The notes beneath the pieces were generated by a model that saw only the letters and a list, made by a program, of their open reading frames with translations, was not told the DNA's origin and searched no databases. Shown here piece after piece: positions 5,527 through 5,669 of a stretch of DNA of 5,669 nt (position 1 is its first letter; every line of letters begins with the position of its first letter). Both the position numbers and the translations under genes were made by a program. The stretch is taken from assembly GCA_029264655.1 (NCBI GenBank), contig JARHZY010000158.1, positions 1 to 5,669 of the forward strand, in the 5' to 3' direction. The stretch comes from Helicobacter sp. GTDB taxonomy: Bacteria > Campylobacterota > Campylobacteria > Campylobacterales > Helicobacteraceae.

Positions 5527-5545
5527 GTAAGTAAAATCTACTTAC
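5527..5545 (-). repeat. Hairpin overlapping the stop codon of the outer-membrane gene
   Basis: GTAAGTA (5527-5533) and TACTTAC (5539-5545) form a perfect 7-bp stem with a 5-nt loop. The arm at 5539-5545 includes the stop codon (5542-5544, TAA on the minus strand). A second small inverted repeat, ATCTAT-A-ATAGAT (5512-5524), follows directly. Without a T-tract it is not a classical terminator. Confidence 0.4.
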
Positions 5546-5669
5546 CACAAATATTTAGCTCCAATAGTAAGCAAATGGAGTTGTCCAAAACCATCATGTG
5601 AAACTATAAAGCTTTTTCTATTATCCTTTAATGCTAAAGAATAACCAGCCCCTATATCTAATTTATCAT
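5542..5669 (-). CDS. C-terminal end of an outer-membrane beta-barrel protein (5' partial)
   Basis: On the minus strand the frame is open from the window edge to a TAA at 5542-5544, giving the last 41 residues. They read as alternating polar/hydrophobic strands: KLDIGAGYSLAL, a turn at KDNRK, SFIVSHDG, and a closing strand LHLLTIGAKYLW. The end fits the beta-signal read by the BAM assembly machinery: an aromatic last residue (W) with Y, A, I and L at the 3rd, 5th, 7th and 9th places from the end. This is the usual end of a porin, Helicobacter-type OMP or autotransporter barrel, and the fragment cannot tell these apart. The protein would act in the outer membrane; its signal peptide and any passenger domain lie beyond the window. 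Codon use and G+C look like the other genes here, so the frame appears intact. It is convergent with cysE, about 1.16 kb away, and followed by several small inverted repeats. Confidence 0.75.
   Translation of the reverse strand, partial: DKLDIGAGYSLALKDNRKSFIVSHDGFGQLHLLTIGAKYLW

Larger units (their letters stand above)
4383..5541. other. Long AT-rich convergent intergenic region
   Basis: About 1.16 kb separates the convergent cysE and outer-membrane genes, and I find no gene here that I would call. G+C is about 17% across the 180 bases counted at 4561-4740, rising to about 40% at 5401-5460. The stretch holds several perfect inverted repeats (listed separately), short TTAGATTCTA-type repeats, many TATAAT-like sequences expected by chance at this composition, an orphan AAGGAGGT (4918-4925) with no start codon at the right distance, and only very short open frames. 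It may be a decayed region, an unannotated small-RNA locus or simple spacer. No tRNA, rRNA or CRISPR array is visible. Confidence 0.7.

Overview
The window looks like part of the chromosome of a low-GC campylobacterotan, most likely a Helicobacter species. I infer this from the style of the proteins (a GyrA tail followed by a small four-cysteine protein, and a compact RecN close to the H. pylori form as I remember it), from codon use strongly biased to A/T, and from a clear extended -10 promoter with no recognisable -35. The exact species cannot be read from the sequence.

Layout: 1-1678 is a tight plus-strand cluster. It holds the 3' end of gyrA (DNA gyrase subunit A), a 74-residue cysteine-containing protein of unknown function, and rlmN (dual 23S rRNA/tRNA adenine-C2 methyltransferase). 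The gaps are 27 nt and then a 20-nt overlap, so the three are probably co-transcribed. After a 163-nt AT-rich gap comes recN (1842-3413), a double-strand-break repair ATPase, and then cysE (3528-4382), serine O-acetyltransferase. cysE has its own recognisable promoter and ribosome binding site. The genes are mostly housekeeping (topology, ribosome modification, DNA repair, cysteine synthesis) and do not form one pathway.

From 4383 to 5541 there is about 1.16 kb without a convincing gene. Most of it is extremely AT-rich: in the 180 bases I counted at 4561-4740, G+C is about 17%, against about 40% in a counted line of cysE. It contains several perfect inverted repeats, short TTAGATTCTA-type repeats, a small island with gene-like base composition (about 5390-5460), and very short frames that could be decayed gene pieces or tiny peptides. 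None of these is strong enough to call a gene. The window ends with the 3' end of a minus-strand gene (5542-5669) whose last 41 residues look like the closing strands of an outer-membrane beta-barrel with a C-terminal Trp. cysE and this gene are therefore convergent.

I see no convincing new multi-gene system. The points most worth checking are the unusual C-terminal extension of CysE, the gene-like island and repeats in the convergent gap, and two minimal peptide frames there, one with its start codon inside a hairpin.
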